Positions 62,283 through 64,000 of a stretch of DNA of 64,000 nucleotides are shown here, piece by piece. The translations under genes and the position numbers were made by a program. Numbering within the stretch: the stretch's first letter is position 1; each line of letters opens with the position of its first letter. The notes beneath the pieces are model-generated. The model had not been told where the DNA came from. It searched no databases and saw only the letters and a program-made list of their open reading frames with translations. Source of the DNA: Montifringilla adamsi (taxonomy: Eukaryota; Chordata; Aves; Passeriformes; Passeridae); assembly GCA_017590115.1 (NCBI GenBank), contig JAGGNK010003335.1:1426001-1490000 (forward strand), given 5' to 3'.

Positions 62283-64000
62283 GTGAGTATGATCTTCTCA
62301 TTTTATAATGCAATCCTGATGCTGTAAGCCAACTTTTTGGCTGTTTGTCATGTGTGATTTTCAGTCCCTCAGGCTGCCTCAGGGGCTGGGTGGCTGCAGG
62401 GCTGGGGAGCCCCTGGGGAGCCCAGGTGGGGCTGTGAAGGGGGCAGGTGCCCACAGCCCTGAGAGCCACTGTTCTGGATATGCCCAGCATTAAGTAACAG
62501 TCAGTTTTATCAAGATTTTGAATTTACCCAGAAAATAAACTGGCTTTTTTTTTTCTCCCATGGGAAAATCCATAATGTGAAATATGTTCCAAGCTGGAGC
62601 ATCAGCAAGATCGTAAAAACTGCTCAGATGGATCAAATTATTGAATTTTGTTAATATCCTGTGTTTAAATTCCATTTATTCTTTTCAAATTCAGAATGCT
62701 AATTTCTGAAACAAGGCATTTTTAAAGAAGATGAAAAAAGCATCTTTCCAGATACTTTCTGAAACAAAATGTCACTTATTCTGATGGATTTTTTTTAGAA
62801 AAGCTTCTCTTATATCAAATCTATTTGTTTTTGAGCTGCATGCCATTGCACTGCAAAATCTCTGTTCTTTAGTAGATCAAAATACAAAGACTGTGAAATT
62901 AGAATAAGCCTTTGTATAATTTAGCCATAGCCTACCAAAACCATTTCCTTAAGTAAATTATTTCTTTAAATTCCTTTAGGGAATACACAGCTTCAGGAAA
63001 AGTCACGTCTAAACAAAGCACCCCTGTTTTTCCTCCAGATTCTCAAACTCATCCAAGATGTATTTAATTCTAATGGCAAAGAAAGGGAAATAGTAGCTAG
63101 CCTGAAAATATTCTGTGCCACTGAAAAAATACAATACTTCAGGGATGCTATGCATGCATGTGTAAAATCATATTAAATAAATTAACAGAACTGAAGAAAA
63201 ATGTCTCTTACTTATGTCAATCTCTGTAAGATAACCTCTGACTTAAATTTGCATTCTTCATCAAGTGGTGACATTATTAGATCTTAATGTAAGCAATTAA
63301 ATGGAAATGAGATGTTTGTCTTTTAGAAGAGAATGGCTAAAGAAGATAAAGGTGTGGAGTTAAGGTTCCTGGAGTTCTGCCTTTTCTTATTCAGAAAATT
63401 TGCCTGGCTTTTCCAGATTAGCCAGTCTTGTCTGTTAGCAGAGCTCAGTGCCTTCAGTGTCTTCTGCCATTTTCCCTTTAGTTTAATTTCAGAGATGGCT
63501 TTGTATATAGCTCCCTGGAGACTTACACTGACTAATCCCCCTCTGCTGTAATTAAGGGTGGGGGGGGGGGGAAGAGAAGGAAAAAAAGGGAAGAAGTCAT
63601 AAATAGGATTTATAAAGGGAAGCTCTCCTATTGAATTCTGAGAGACACATTTTATAGAACATGAATGCTGCCCCACTCTAAAAGGATTGGCTGGAAATTT
63701 AATTTTGCATCTATGGATAAAAGGGCAACTTTAGCAAACTTGCATTTGTATTCATTCACCTGATGTTCTGTAAAGTCATTTTCATCAATATCAAATGACA
63801 GGTTTCAGTCTCCAAAGACTGGCAAATAATGCACAGCACCCCTAGCAGGGCAATGTAGGAATTTGTATGAAGATGCTGTTTGGGGGAAGATGTTAATATT
63901 CTCTCAAGTTTCTTGTTGGAAATGGATCATGAATGATGTTCCTCATAGTTTGGTGAGTTTACTGTTTCCTTAAAAAATGCTCATCAGTGTATCCACCTTC
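62283..64000 (+). other. SLIT3: Start of the intron downstream of the LRR6 exon (partial)
   Basis: The intron begins with the donor gtgagtat. The first 200 bp are G-rich, then the sequence becomes AT-rich. A G tract with mixed purines lies at 63556-63590. I found no exon coding for the RLHSN/LRRCT segment that should follow in SLIT3, so the next exon probably lies beyond the window. Confidence 0.85.
63556..63571 (+). repeat. Poly-G tract (G12) in a purine-rich stretch
   Basis: GGGTG followed by eleven G (12 G in a row from 63560), then a GA-rich stretch to about 63597. Such runs are prone to length change and sequencing error. Confidence 0.9.

Noticed and set aside
1..64000. miR-218 hairpin, known to sit in SLIT2 and SLIT3 introns
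   Set aside because: The mature sequence (ttgtgcttgatctaacc) was not seen. In known genomes it lies in a later intron (around exon 14), beyond this window.
1..64000. tRNA, rRNA, CRISPR, operon or bacterial-type features
   Set aside because: None is supported. The sequence is a vertebrate gene interior with spliced exons and LINE fragments.
62283..64000. Exon coding the RLHSN/LRRCT segment that should follow
   Set aside because: No acceptor followed by such codons was found. The next exon is presumed to be beyond the window.

Overview
This window is a stretch of bird nuclear DNA lying inside one very large gene. It holds no bacterial-type genes, operons, CRISPR arrays or RNA genes that I can support. 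The avian origin is read from several copies of CR1 LINE 3' ends, including the block around 'ggccaggttggacagggctt' and 'cctgcccatggcagg'. That form of the repeat is the one I associate with passerines and relatives rather than chicken, so 'passerine-like bird' is an inference and 'bird' is firmer.

Three small coding exons lie on the + strand at 16302-16373, 41342-41413 and 62211-62282. Each is exactly 72 bp, each is flanked by AG/GT splice sites, and each is interrupted after the second base of a leucine codon (phase 2 on both sides). Joined, they encode three consecutive 24-residue leucine-rich repeats. These match LRR4, LRR5 and LRR6 of the first LRR domain (D1) of a SLIT protein, best SLIT3 (by family numbering, exons 5 to 7). 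SLIT3 is a large secreted guidance ligand for ROBO receptors. Only 216 of 64,000 bases (about 0.3%) are recognisably coding.

Layout: 1-16301 is intron upstream of the LRR4 exon. It has simple repeats, one antisense CR1 fragment and a possible conserved non-coding block near 3.3-3.7 kb. 16374-41341 is a 25-kb intron carrying most of the CR1 copies, a recent 92-bp tandem duplication with A-rich tails (18.6-18.8 kb), and a long AT-rich repeat-poor stretch (35.7-37.4 kb). 41414-62210 is a 20.8-kb intron with a CpG-rich patch next to the LRR5 exon, two more GC/CpG-rich blocks at 50.0-50.6 and 51.6-51.9 kb (the first possibly an LTR-like insertion), an old CR1 fragment at 55.5 kb, and several homeobox/octamer-like AT-rich blocks. 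62283-64000 is the start of the next intron.

I do not see a previously undescribed biological system. The observations worth following up are candidate intronic enhancers, the CpG-rich patches and the tandem A-tailed duplication. They rest on reading alone, without alignments.
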